DNA from: Chitinophagales bacterium
GTDB taxonomy: Bacteria > Bacteroidota > Bacteroidia > Chitinophagales > Saprospiraceae
DNA: 64,000 bases
Assembly (NCBI GenBank): GCA_013298845.1
Contig: JAAFJN010000001.1
Coordinates: 496,001 to 560,000, forward strand
Reading direction: 5' to 3'
Below are positions 16,748-25,604 of the stretch, in pieces; the first letter of the stretch is position 1; each line of letters begins with the position of its first letter. Under the pieces are notes generated by a model. That model was not told the DNA's origin, ran no database searches, and saw only the letters and a list, made by a program, of their open reading frames with translations. Made by a program: the position numbers and the translations under genes.

Positions 16748-18394
16748 TTAGTAAACAATAATGGGCGTGGTTTTTAACACTTCGCCAGTGTTTACCGATT
16801 TGATGGAGCAAACGTAGGTGCCCGGAATGAGTTGGGGCAACGACCACACGTGGCGAAAAAAACCATTGCGGCGGGTGGTATTCGCTGATTCACCAATGGA
16901 ACGTCCGTACATATCGCGCAATTCGATGGTCAGTTCTTCGCCCACTTTCAGGTAAAAATCAAACACCAGGTTTTGGCCCGAATGCACCGGATTGGGGTAA
17001 ATTTTGGGGGCAAAATACTGGGCCGGATTGTACGTGCCCACGTAGATATTGGCCATAGCACCGTCCATCCAATGTAACCGCTCGATGGTCCAGTTTTTTA
17101 AATAATCCACTTCGCTTTGGTGCGAAAGCCCCACGAAGAAATTGGGCCATTGGGGCGTGCCGAGAATGGGCCACCGCTGAAAATTGCGGCTCGCCGGAGC
17201 ACCCGATACCAACGCTGCCAACGAGTCAATCATTTGAATCACCTCGTCGTCGGTGATGGAGGAGGCGCGTAAATCGAGCCAACGTTGCTGACTTTCGATC
17301 AAATAATTGCTGTCTTCGCGCAGGCGCGCCCACCAGAAGGGAATCACCCAACCGTCGGTACCGCAAAGGCTGTTGAAATTCCAGGCCCATCCCGACGTGG
17401 ATTCGCCCTGGCAATAATTGGCATTTCCGTAAGCGATGTTAAAATCCCACACGGGACCGGCGTGTAATTTGCTGTACCCGATGGTGTCGCGTTCTTTGTA
17501 AAAATACGAACTGATGCGGTAGCCGTCTACGTTGCGCGATATTTCATTGGCAAACATAAAATCAATAAACGACGCCCGGTCGAGGTACTTTTGGTAACCC
17601 TGTTCGGCATCCTGAAACTGCGAAGACTTGAGGGACGTTTCCATTTTGTACATAAAATCCTCGATATAGTCTTTTTGCGGCGCGGTGATATCGTCCCACT
17701 TGGGATAGTGGTAATACAACCGAATTTCCTGTCCGGCGGTAGTGCTCAGCGGCGGATACGACGATGCCCAGGATTCCCACCAGCCCCCTTTGTCCAATTT
17801 AATGATGTAGCCGCCGGAGACGTCGGTTTCCTCCATTTTGGCAATGTCCACCCGGTCGCCGTCGCGTTTGATGCGTTCGCCCAACACGTACACGCCACGG
17901 TATTCGCCGTTGAGCACCAGTTCTACCATTTTCATCCGGGGTGTATAACTGAGGTTGTTGAGTCGGCGGGCCATTTCAAAAGCCACCACGTCGCGGATCA
18001 GCGATTTATCGGAAAAAGGCGATAACAGCACCCAATCGCTTTCTTTGGGCATTCCGAGCAATTTTTTGCTCACATCATTGCCCAACGAATCGCGCAATTC
18101 GATACCGTAAGGTTTTTTATCACTAAAAAACTGGGAAGTTTGGCCCCGGATTTCCACGCCCATCCAGCCATCGTAGTCGTTGAATGGGCCGTTGACCGAA
18201 TTAATTTGCCCCGGTCCGTTGTCAACAATGCGCAAACGGGCGGTAATTTTGGGTTCATCAAGAATCGTTTCGCCGTCGGTATCCATCACCACAATGGGCA
18301 GCGTACTGGTGGAAAAATTAACTGGTTGTGCGGCAATCGGGTGAATACATAGGGTAATACATGCAATACGTACGAGGTGTAACAGTCTTGTCAT
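16748..18394 (-). CDS. CotH kinase-like secreted protein with T9SS sorting domain
   Basis: The 548-residue product has a signal peptide (MTRLLHLVRIACITLCIHPIAAQ), a CotH domain (about 60-400) with DKKPYGIELRD, ESDWVLLSPFSDKSLIRD, GVYVLGERIKRD and GPVWDFNIAYGN, and a C-terminal T9SS domain (IYPNPVHSG to TPIIVY). CotH proteins of spore coats and bacterial effectors are atypical protein kinases; in Bacteroidota, CotH domains on surface proteins have unknown substrates. The start at 18394 is set by the signal peptide; 63 further upstream codons in frame have no coding character. It is likely surface-exposed through the T9SS. Confidence 0.88.
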   Translation of the reverse strand: MTRLLHLVRIACITLCIHPIAAQPVNFSTSTLPIVVMDTDGETILDEPKITARLRIVDNGPGQINSVNGPFNDYDGWMGVEIRGQTSQFFSDKKPYGIELRDSLGNDVSKKLLGMPKESDWVLLSPFSDKSLIRDVVAFEMARRLNNLSYTPRMKMVELVLNGEYRGVYVLGERIKRDGDRVDIAKMEETDVSGGYIIKLDKGGWWESWASSYPPLSTTAGQEIRLYYHYPKWDDITAPQKDYIEDFMYKMETSLKSSQFQDAEQGYQKYLDRASFIDFMFANEISRNVDGYRISSYFYKERDTIGYSKLHAGPVWDFNIAYGNANYCQGESTSGWAWNFNSLCGTDGWVIPFWWARLREDSNYLIESQQRWLDLRASSITDDEVIQMIDSLAALVSGAPASRNFQRWPILGTPQWPNFFVGLSHQSEVDYLKNWTIERLHWMDGAMANIYVGTYNPAQYFAPKIYPNPVHSGQNLVFDFYLKVGEELTIELRDMYGRSIGESANTTRRNGFFRHVWSLPQLIPGTYVCSIKSVNTGEVLKTTPIIVY

Positions 18395-18522
18395 AAAAGC
18401 CGTGTTTGATTTATTGGCCAAAGGTAGGCTTTTGGTATTCGGCTCGTGTATGAAAAGGCGGGAGTTTTTGCCCAAAATGGATAAAACTGCGCTAAAACCG
18501 CTAATATTCTTGTGCTGCCGGG

Positions 18523-19218
18523 TTACAACGTACGAACGGTGGACATACCACCATCCACGTGCATGACCTGGCCCGTTATCCACGATGCTTTATCGCTGAG
18601 CAAAAATACCACGGCATTGGCAATGTCGTCGGGTTGACCAATGCGCCGGAGTGGGTGGCGTTTGTTACTGGCTTCGAGTTTTTCGGGCGAATTAATCAGT
18701 TTATCGGCCAACGGCGACGCGGTGAGGGAAGGTGCCACGGCATTGACGCGCATGGTTGGGGCCAATTCGGCGGCCAACGCCAGCGCCAGTCCTTCAATGG
18801 CACCTTTGGCCATGGCGATGGAACTGTGAAAAGTCATACCCTGCGCGGCGGCTACGGTGCTCATCAGTACGATGGATGGGTTACCGGCGCTTTTTAAATT
18901 CGACAAGTACTGCTGAATAACGCCCACGGCCCCCAACGCATTGATGCGGTATTCTTCCAAAAATTCGGCTTCGGTGGTGCGGTGCAAGGGTTTGAGGTTG
19001 ATGGTGCCCGGAAAATACACCAAACCGTGAATGGGCGTATCCAATTCGGGCAAACTCGATTTGCTGTAATCGGTGACTTGGTACGTGTGGTCGTACCCCA
19101 ATCCGCTGAGGTCTTTGGTACTAATGCCGCTTACGGTAATGCCCTCGGCGTGGGCCATGCGCAGGGCTGCCTGAGCAATCGCGCTGGATGCTCCGGCAAA
19201 CAAGTAGTGTTTGCTCAT
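18523..19218 (-). CDS. Short-chain dehydrogenase-like protein without catalytic Tyr
   Basis: A 231-residue Rossmann-fold protein of the SDR superfamily. The N-terminal nucleotide loop is GASSAIAQ (6-15 region), the NAG-like motif is replaced by FPGTIN, the active-site serine is kept in LMSTVAA, and the C-terminal VDGG motif is present. At the catalytic YxxxK position the sequence is IAMAK (within FHSSIAMAKGAIEG), so the tyrosine is an isoleucine. Several related proteins carry the same HSSIAMAKG wording, so this appears to be a subfamily rather than a mutation. It overlaps the preceding DUF2805-like gene by 4 bases (ATGA). Confidence 0.85.
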   Translation of the reverse strand: MSKHYLFAGASSAIAQAALRMAHAEGITVSGISTKDLSGLGYDHTYQVTDYSKSSLPELDTPIHGLVYFPGTINLKPLHRTTEAEFLEEYRINALGAVGVIQQYLSNLKSAGNPSIVLMSTVAAAQGMTFHSSIAMAKGAIEGLALALAAELAPTMRVNAVAPSLTASPLADKLINSPEKLEASNKRHPLRRIGQPDDIANAVVFLLSDKASWITGQVMHVDGGMSTVRTL

Positions 19219-19493
19219 CTTTTAGATATTTTATTAAGCGTAATACCGCGTTGGCGGTTGCATTTGAAACGGGTGACCGATGCTTCGCGAAGGGCGCGGT
19301 GTTTGGTATCGCGCCCGTGCATGCGTTTGCGCCACATCTCGAAACTGCTGCGTTTCATTTCGCGGCGCATGAGTTCAATCACCTCTTTTTCCCGAAGTCC
19401 AAACTGGGCTTCGATGGCCTCAAAAGGAGTACGGTCTTCCCAGGCCATTTGAATAATGCGGTCAATATCTTCCGGTGGTAATGCTGTCGTCAT
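19215..19493 (-). CDS. TIGR03643/DUF2805-family small protein
   Basis: A 92-residue basic protein with the conserved N-terminal block IDRIIQMAWEDRTPFEAIE and a following helix-turn-helix-like GLREKEVIELMRREMK. The rest is rich in Arg and Lys, which suggests nucleic acid binding; no function is established. I chose the ATG at 19493 because the family block begins right after it; an ATG eight codons earlier is possible. The stop overlaps the SDR start (ATGA), so the two are co-translated. Confidence 0.75.
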   Translation of the reverse strand: MTTALPPEDIDRIIQMAWEDRTPFEAIEAQFGLREKEVIELMRREMKRSSFEMWRKRMHGRDTKHRALREASVTRFKCNRQRGITLNKISKR

Positions 19494-19555
19494 ACTGAGG
19501 ATACACAACAGCCGCACCCGCTTTTTGTTTGCGTTTCAATGGTTTTAGAATCTGT

Positions 19556-20515
19556 CTAAATCGTGCCCCGGTGGCGTTCCCAGTAATTTTGGTCTTCCAC
19601 TTCTTCCAAAATACCGAGGTAAGAAGAATAACGCATCTCGCTAATGTCGCCGGTTTCCAACGCGGCTTTTACGGCGCAACCCGGTTCGTTGCGGTGCAGG
19701 CAATTGCCCCCAAAACGGCAGTCGGCCGAGTACCGAAACATTTCTTTGTAACTGTGGGCGATATTGTATTTGTCTTTGTCGTTGAACGCCAGCATTTTAA
19801 TCCCCGGCGTGTCAATAATGCGGCCACCGTAGTCGAGTTCGAACATTTCGGCAAAAGTGGTGGTGTGTTGTCCTTTGCCCGAATGATCGCTGATTTCGCC
19901 CGTGCGCAAATCGAATTGGGGTTGAATGGCATTCACCAAACTACTTTTTCCCACGCCCGATTGCCCGCTGAGCAAGGTGGTTTTGTCCTTCAATAATTCA
20001 TAAAAGGCATTCAAACCTGCCTTGGTAACGGTAGAGGTCAGCAATACGCCGTACCCGGCTTTTCGGTACACATCGGCGACGTATTGAAAAAGTTCGTGGT
20101 GTTCGGGGGTGTACAAATCGGCTTTGTTAAAAACGATGGTAACCGGAATGTCAAATTTGGCCGTCATGAGCAAAAAACGGTCAATAAATCCCGGTTTTAT
20201 GTCGGGAAAAGCCACGGTCGCCAACAACACCGCCTGGTCAATATTAGCCGCCAGCAAATGCAAATCGTGTTTGCGGCGCGGCGACTGTCGCACAACGTAA
20301 TTGCGGCGCGGCAGGATTTTTTTAATTACCGCCTGCCCGGTTTTTTCATCCGGCCATATTTCCACGCGATCACCCACGGCAATGGGATTGGTGAGTGGAA
20401 TATCGTCCAGCCGGAATTTGCCCACAATGCGGCATTCCACCACGGGTTGGTTGGGTTCGTCGGTTCGGACCTGGTACCACGCCCCGGTGGATTTAATTAC
20501 TGTTCCTGTATTCAA
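19556..20515 (-). CDS. rsgA: Ribosome small subunit-dependent GTPase A
   Basis: RsgA is a circularly permuted GTPase that checks late maturation of the 30S ribosomal subunit. The 319-residue protein has an N-terminal OB domain (1-70), then G4 NKAD, G1 GQSGVGKSS and G3 DTPG in the permuted order, and a C-terminal zinc knuckle (CRFGGNCLHRNEPGC). The start codon is TTG at 20515: no ATG lies between the nearest upstream stop and the conserved GTVIKSTGAWYQV N-terminus. No operon partner is evident. Confidence 0.96.
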   Translation of the reverse strand: MNTGTVIKSTGAWYQVRTDEPNQPVVECRIVGKFRLDDIPLTNPIAVGDRVEIWPDEKTGQAVIKKILPRRNYVVRQSPRRKHDLHLLAANIDQAVLLATVAFPDIKPGFIDRFLLMTAKFDIPVTIVFNKADLYTPEHHELFQYVADVYRKAGYGVLLTSTVTKAGLNAFYELLKDKTTLLSGQSGVGKSSLVNAIQPQFDLRTGEISDHSGKGQHTTTFAEMFELDYGGRIIDTPGIKMLAFNDKDKYNIAHSYKEMFRYSADCRFGGNCLHRNEPGCAVKAALETGDISEMRYSSYLGILEEVEDQNYWERHRGTI

Positions 20516-20921
20516 AATAGTGTAACTTGGTTGTTATGTCGTTATATACTGAGCAAATATAACTTGGTACATCTCGACAAAGTTCCGATGAATTCTTTGT
20601 TAAATGATAAATGTGCCCGAAAATCTTTGCGCACGGTGCCCAATGGGGCTTGAGGTGAAAAACGTTTTGGCGTGATTTTTGCCAAACGCCCATTTGCATC
20701 GGGAACTAAACCTCCTAAAAAATGCAATTAACAGGCAACTAAAATGCTATTTTTGACGCCATAATCCATCAGTAACGCGTCCGAAGCCTTTGCTAAAGTG
20801 AAAAATGCGCATTTGTACGCATTTTGACCCGTTTCGGTGGCGTTCGTGGCCAATAAAAATACTGCTTATTTTCCTCCGGCGGAATACCCCGGATACGCTC
20901 AGAGTTATGCTATTGTACAAT
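20516..20921. other. Intergenic region before porW
   Basis: About 400 bases between divergent rsgA and porW. It holds a TATTTTTG -7-like element at 20748-20755 and a short imperfect inverted repeat (CGTTTTGGC with GCCAAACG near 20663-20688). An open frame runs upstream of the porW ATG but lacks coding character. I see no other feature. Confidence 0.4.
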
Positions 20922-23828
20922 ATGAAAAAAACTGGTTTCCTTTTTCTGTTTATCGGCATCGTCATCGCCGGCTGTGTTACTACGAAGAAAAAAGACGACG
21001 TTAGTAGGTTTAAAAGGGGCTACAACAGCCTCACCACGCATTATAACTATTGGTTTAATGCCAACGAAATTTTGCGCCTCAAAGAAGCCGAACTGAGTAA
21101 AGGTTACAAAGACAATTATAACCAATTGTTGCCTTTGTACCCCGAAATGGCGGGCGAAACCCCGTCCAAAAAGGAACTCGAAGTTGCCGAAAAAAAGGCC
21201 GCTACCGGTATCGGCCTGCACCAAACGGGCACTTGGGTCGACGATTGTTACCTGCTCATGGGGCAGTCTCAATATTACAAGCGCGATTACGAAACCGCCG
21301 AATCTACGTTCAGTTACATGCGCGAAGAGCATAACCCGAACAAAAAAGTAAAAACCAAACTCAAAAAAACCAGTACCAAAAAGAAACCGGCCAAAAAAGT
21401 AAGCAAACGCAAAAAAGCCAAAGCCAAAAAGAAGGCCGCCGCTAAAAAGAAAAAAGACGCCGAAGCCCGCAAAAAAGAACTGGCTAAACAAAGAGCCGAA
21501 GCCCGCAAAAACGGGACCACCGTTCCCAAAGATACCCCCAAAACGACCGAACCCAAACCCACAACCTCCACCAAAAAGGACACCAAACCCGAAGACGAAT
21601 ACCGCCTCGAGGTAACGGGCAAAAATCCTTACCGCCTCCACCGCCGCGAAGCCGCTTACCCGGAGGCAATGGTGTGGTATGGCCGCACCCTCATCGAGCG
21701 GGAAAAATACGAGGAGGCCGAAATGTTGTTCCGCGAACTGCACGAAGACCCCTGGTTCCCCAAACGCCTCCAGGATGACCTTGCGAAAGCCGAAGCCTAC
21801 CTTTGGATTGAACAAAAAATGTACGATAAAGCCGGTTTGGCCCTTAATAAAGCCATTAAATACGCCAAAAACAAAAAAGACCGGGCGCGTATGGCCTTTA
21901 TTCAGGCCCAATTGCTCGAAATGGCCGACCAGAAAAAAGAAGCCTTCGCCGCCCTCGAAATTGTACTCAAAAGTAAACCCGATTTCGTCCTCGAATTCAA
22001 TACCCGCCTCCACCAGATTATGGATGGCTGGCACGCCAGTATTTACACCAGCGCCGAGGCCAACAGCCGCCTCGAACGCATGTTGAAAGAAGGCAAAAAC
22101 AGCGATTACCGCGACCAGATTTATTTTACCCTCGGTGAAATTGCCTTGGCCGACAACAAGAAAAAAGAGGCCATTGCTTATTTTGCGCAATCGTTGGCTG
22201 CCTCCGCCGGAAACAATACCCAACGCGCCGAATCGTACCTGCGCCTCGCCGATTTGTACTACGAAACCGAAGATTTTGTGGCGGCAAAAGCCTATTACGA
22301 CAGCACCATCACCGTGTTGTCCAACGCCGATGAACGGTTTGAACGCGCCCAACGCTCGGCTAAAGACCTCACCGAAATCGCCCGCCTCATCACCACCATT
22401 GAGGCCAACGACAGCATTGTCCGGGTGTTTAACATGAGCGATGCCGAACGCCGCGCCTTGGCCAAAAAAATCCAAAAAGAACGCGACGATGCCACCGCCA
22501 AAGCCGCCGCCGAGGCCGCTACAGCCAAAGCCGTTGCCACTGATAAAGGTCGCCCGGCCGGTCCCGTTTCGGCCGCCGGTATTAAGCCCTCTACCTTTTA
22601 TTTTTACAGCGACGCGGCCATTAAAAAAGGGAAACGCGACTTTGAAAAAAACTGGGGCGACCGCAAATTGGAAGATAACTGGCGCCGCAGCCAACGCCTC
22701 ATCACCGGTGGTGCGGGCGATGACCAGGCCGGTGCCGATAAATCTGATGACCCGGCCAAAGCCCAAAAATCGGAAGAAGAGTTGATGGCGGAAATTTTTA
22801 AAAATATTCCCCGCAACCAGGCCGAATTGAGCGTTATCCACCTCGCGACCTACGAAGCCATGTTCAAATTGGGCACCTTGTTCCGCGATAAATTGGAAAA
22901 TAACCCGCGCTGCGTGGGCACCCTCGAAGATATGCAGGGCCGTTACCCCGATACCGCCCGTTTCGACAAGGAAACCTGGTATTATTGTTACCTGGCGCAT
23001 ACCGACCTCCGCAACCAGCCGCGTGCGCAGTATTATTTGGATAAATTGGTGGCCAAATACCCCAATAGCCCTTATACCAAATCCATCACCGACCCCAATT
23101 TTGCCAACGCCAGCAAAGAAAAAGAGCGCGAACTCAACGTGTATTACGAACAAACGTACGCGACTTTTAGCAAAGGAGATTACAAAACGGCCTTTAGTCG
23201 GTGCGAAGAAGCGCCCAAAAAATACGGTTCTACCAACGTTTATACGCCCAAGTTTGCCCTGCTCAGTGCCCTGTGCATTGGTAACCTGCAAGGCACCGAA
23301 GCCTATTGCAAAGCCCTCACCGAGGTCATTGCGCGTTTCCCCGAAAGCCCCGAATCTACCCGCGCCAAAGAAATTGCCCGTCTGTTGGCGTGTAAAGGGT
23401 TTGAAGGTGCCGGTACCACCGACGCCAAAAAACCGGAAATTGACGACGCTTTTGTCACCGAACACGACAAACTCCACTATTTTATGGTGGTGTTAACCGG
23501 CAGCGATATCAAGTTGGAAAATGTAAAAAGTGCCATTTCCGACTATAACCGCGAAAACCACAAAAACGACCAATTGCGCCTGTCGAACATTTTCCTCGGC
23601 ACTTCGCAGGATCAGCCGATTATCGTGTTGCGCAAATTTGATAACAAAGAAAAAGGGTTGAAATACCTCAACGAGGTGAAAAACAAAAAGGATTTCCTCG
23701 GAGAAAACAACAAAACAACCTACGAGAAGGAGTTTTTTATCATTACGCAGGAAAATTACCGCCGCGTGTTAAAAAACAAAACCCTCGATGGATACCGCGA
23801 GTTTTTCCAGTCGAATTATTCGAAATAA
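20922..23828 (+). CDS. porW: PorW/SprE-like lipoprotein of the type IX secretion system
   Basis: The 968-residue product has a lipoprotein signal with the acylated Cys18 in IVIAGC, tetratricopeptide-type helical repeats (about 245-700 and 760-840) and a conserved C-terminal domain (HYFMVVLTGSD, SNIFLGTSQDQPIIVLRKF, FFIITQENYRRVLKNKTLDGYREFF). PorW (SprE in gliding species) is an outer membrane-associated T9SS component needed for protein secretion and gliding. An unusual feature is a very lysine- and alanine-rich insert at about residues 141-226. The ATG at 20922 is chosen because the signal peptide starts there. It probably works with the cargo genes at 10716-18394 and 30179. Confidence 0.88.
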   Translation: MKKTGFLFLFIGIVIAGCVTTKKKDDVSRFKRGYNSLTTHYNYWFNANEILRLKEAELSKGYKDNYNQLLPLYPEMAGETPSKKELEVAEKKAATGIGLHQTGTWVDDCYLLMGQSQYYKRDYETAESTFSYMREEHNPNKKVKTKLKKTSTKKKPAKKVSKRKKAKAKKKAAAKKKKDAEARKKELAKQRAEARKNGTTVPKDTPKTTEPKPTTSTKKDTKPEDEYRLEVTGKNPYRLHRREAAYPEAMVWYGRTLIEREKYEEAEMLFRELHEDPWFPKRLQDDLAKAEAYLWIEQKMYDKAGLALNKAIKYAKNKKDRARMAFIQAQLLEMADQKKEAFAALEIVLKSKPDFVLEFNTRLHQIMDGWHASIYTSAEANSRLERMLKEGKNSDYRDQIYFTLGEIALADNKKKEAIAYFAQSLAASAGNNTQRAESYLRLADLYYETEDFVAAKAYYDSTITVLSNADERFERAQRSAKDLTEIARLITTIEANDSIVRVFNMSDAERRALAKKIQKERDDATAKAAAEAATAKAVATDKGRPAGPVSAAGIKPSTFYFYSDAAIKKGKRDFEKNWGDRKLEDNWRRSQRLITGGAGDDQAGADKSDDPAKAQKSEEELMAEIFKNIPRNQAELSVIHLATYEAMFKLGTLFRDKLENNPRCVGTLEDMQGRYPDTARFDKETWYYCYLAHTDLRNQPRAQYYLDKLVAKYPNSPYTKSITDPNFANASKEKERELNVYYEQTYATFSKGDYKTAFSRCEEAPKKYGSTNVYTPKFALLSALCIGNLQGTEAYCKALTEVIARFPESPESTRAKEIARLLACKGFEGAGTTDAKKPEIDDAFVTEHDKLHYFMVVLTGSDIKLENVKSAISDYNRENHKNDQLRLSNIFLGTSQDQPIIVLRKFDNKEKGLKYLNEVKNKKDFLGENNKTTYEKEFFIITQENYRRVLKNKTLDGYREFFQSNYSK

Positions 23829-23894
23829 GTAGAGACGCGATGCCTCGCGTCTATTCAAAATAAGAGAAAAGTAGAGACGCGATGCCTCGCGTCT
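23828..23894. repeat. Tandem pair of REP-like palindromes
   Basis: Two identical 25-bp copies, 42 bases apart, each contain AGACGCG-N6-CGCGTCT, a 7-bp perfect hairpin (23833-23852 and 23875-23894), preceded by agtag. They lie between the convergent porW and rsmE genes, the usual place for REP-type elements, and may act as a two-way terminator. Confidence 0.85.
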
Positions 23895-23899
23895 TTGCA

Positions 23900-24604
23900 C
23901 TACAATTGTGAAACATTAAACACCGAACACGCGAACACCGCAGCGGTTTCGGTGCGCAACCGGGCTGCACCCAAGGTAATGGGCGTGCATTGGTGTTGTT
24001 GGGCCAAAGCAATTTCTTCGGGGGAAAAATCACCTTCCGGGCCGATAAAAATGACGGTATCTTGTTGGGGAGCCAGCACCGTTTTGAGGTGGGGCATCTC
24101 CGATTCGGGCGGACACCAACCGATAAAACGTTGGCTTTCCGCGAGGTTTTCCACTACTTTTTTAAACGGCGTAAGCGGGTGTAGGACGGGCAGGTAGGTC
24201 CGCAGGCATTGTTTCATGGCCGACACCACTACTTTTTCGAGGCGGTCGTGCCGCACGGTGGTGCGTTCGCTGTGGCGGCACAGCAGCGGGGTGATACTAT
24301 CCACCCCAATTTCCACGGCTTTTTCCAAAAACCACTCGAATCGTTCGATATTTTTGGTGGGTGCAACGGCCATGTGCAAGCGCGCGGGTGCAGGAGAAAA
24401 TATTTTTTCCCCTACAATGCGCGCTATAACGTGGCGTTTGCCAATTTCGGTGATTTCCGTTGTCCACAGCGTACCTTTTCCGTTGGTAATTTCGAGCCGA
24501 TCGCCCACTTTATGCCGGAGCACGGTGGCGATGTGTCGGCCTTCTTCTTCGTCCAAATAAGCGAAGCCGGCTTCGATCCGCGTGGTATAAGAAAGGATAT
24601 TCAC
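23900..24604 (-). CDS. rsmE: 16S rRNA (uracil(1498)-N(3))-methyltransferase
   Basis: RsmE methylates N3 of U1498 in helix 44 of 16S rRNA using S-adenosylmethionine. The 234-residue protein has a PUA-like N-terminal domain (1-70) and a SPOUT knot domain with the hallmarks VIFIGPEGDFSPEEI and LGAARLRTETAAVFA. The start codon is GTG at 24604, overlapping the TAG stop of the AMP nucleosidase by one base (TAGTG), which indicates translational coupling. The last residues (about FACSVFNVSQL) are encoded by DNA that looks like the gtgttcg heptad repeats, so the C-terminal end seems to have been rewritten by repeat sequence. Confidence 0.94.
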   Translation of the reverse strand: MNILSYTTRIEAGFAYLDEEEGRHIATVLRHKVGDRLEITNGKGTLWTTEITEIGKRHVIARIVGEKIFSPAPARLHMAVAPTKNIERFEWFLEKAVEIGVDSITPLLCRHSERTTVRHDRLEKVVVSAMKQCLRTYLPVLHPLTPFKKVVENLAESQRFIGWCPPESEMPHLKTVLAPQQDTVIFIGPEGDFSPEEIALAQQHQCTPITLGAARLRTETAAVFACSVFNVSQL

Positions 24605-25461
24605 TAAAATTTAAGGTGTTTTACGGTCAGGCCGCTGTTCATCAACTGTTTCAGCGAGTTGACCCCGATCAGCAGGTGTTGATCCACGTAATCGGACGTT
24701 ACTTTTTTGTCGCTTTCTTCGGTTTTAATACCATCGGGGGTCATGGGCATATCGCTCACGAGCAACAGCGCCCCGGCGGGCATTTGATTTTTGAAAGCGG
24801 CAACAAAAATGGTGGCGGTTTCCATATCAATGGCGATACAGCGGAAATCGCGCAGGCGTTGTTTGAAGTCTTCGCGGTGTTCCCAAACCCGTTTGTTGGT
24901 GGTGTACACCACGCCCGTCCAGTAATCGCGGTTATGGTCGCGAATGGTGGTAGAAACGGCTTTTTGCAGGGCAAATGAAGGTAACGCGGGCACTTCTTCG
25001 GGCAAATAGTCATTACTGGTACCTTCACCACGAATGGCAGCGATGGGCAAAATCAAATCACCCACGCGGTTTTTGCCGGTTTTAAGACCGCCGCATTTGC
25101 CCAGAAACAATACGGCTTTGGGTTTAATGGCCTCCAGCAAGTCAATAATCAGACCCGCGTTGGGGCTTCCGATCCCAAAATTGATGATGGTAATGTTTTC
25201 GGCGGTAGCGGCCTGCATCGGGCGTTCGAGACCGGAGATGGCTACTCCGTGTTGGTCCGCAAACATTTTAACGTAACCCGCAAAATTGCAAAGGAGAATG
25301 TACTGTCCAAAATCCTTCAAGGCCATGCCGGTGTAACGCGGCAGCCAATCTTCCACCATTTTGGCCTTAACGGCCTTTTCGCGTTCAAAATTCGTCTCTT
25401 TTACGCCATCCAAATCCTCCTGCGTCACTCTGACGAATTGTTCTTTGTGTTTTTCTTCCAT
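24604..25461 (-). CDS. amn: AMP nucleosidase-like protein
   Basis: A 285-residue nucleoside phosphorylase-fold enzyme of the Bacteroidota AMP nucleosidase type, predicted to split AMP into adenine and ribose 5-phosphate. Visible marks are NFGIGSPNAGLIIDLLEAIKPKAVLFLGKCGG (phosphate and ribose region), the IDMETATIFVAAF motif that holds the ribose, and VSDMPMTPDG. It is much shorter than the enterobacterial Amn because the N-terminal regulatory domain is absent. Its stop overlaps the GTG of rsmE. Heptad-repeat DNA begins 15 bases upstream of the start. Confidence 0.85.
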   Translation of the reverse strand: MEEKHKEQFVRVTQEDLDGVKETNFEREKAVKAKMVEDWLPRYTGMALKDFGQYILLCNFAGYVKMFADQHGVAISGLERPMQAATAENITIINFGIGSPNAGLIIDLLEAIKPKAVLFLGKCGGLKTGKNRVGDLILPIAAIRGEGTSNDYLPEEVPALPSFALQKAVSTTIRDHNRDYWTGVVYTTNKRVWEHREDFKQRLRDFRCIAIDMETATIFVAAFKNQMPAGALLLVSDMPMTPDGIKTEESDKKVTSDYVDQHLLIGVNSLKQLMNSGLTVKHLKF

Positions 25462-25475
25462 ATTTATATTTTTTT

Positions 25476-25520
25476 AGTGAAAAGTGAAGAGTGAAAAGTG
25501 AAGAGTGAAAAGTGAAGAGT
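25476..25520. repeat. Heptad repeat, left arm of element C (agtgaaa/agtgaag)
   Basis: Six and a half tandem 7-bp units, alternating agtgaaa and agtgaag, lie upstream of the AMP nucleosidase. The opposite-strand version begins at about 25605, giving an inverted pair around a core of about 85 bases. Confidence 0.95.
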
Positions 25521-25604
25521 TTTCTTCCCGTTGTAGAGCGTTCTATTTTACTGAAAAACTAAAAATGAGGTATATTTATAGTTTTGATTTTCTGCACCAT
25601 AGAT
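25521..25604. repeat. Conserved core of heptad element C
   Basis: This spacer between the arms is not repetitive but is clearly related, in reverse orientation, to the spacer at 58297-58374. Shared blocks are CCCGTTGTAGAGCGTT (25527-25542; other copy CCCGTCGTAGAGTGTT), TTTACTG, GAAAAAC and ATTTTCTGCACCATAG (25587-25602; other copy ATTTTCAACACCATAG). Confidence 0.8.

Noticed and set aside
20805-20921. Upstream extension of porW
   Set aside because: The extra 39 residues lack coding character and would put the lipoprotein signal inside the protein.
20910-23477. 855-codon minus-strand frame opposite porW
   Set aside because: The predicted protein is Phe/Gly-rich and without any family feature; it arises from the codon bias of porW on the other strand.
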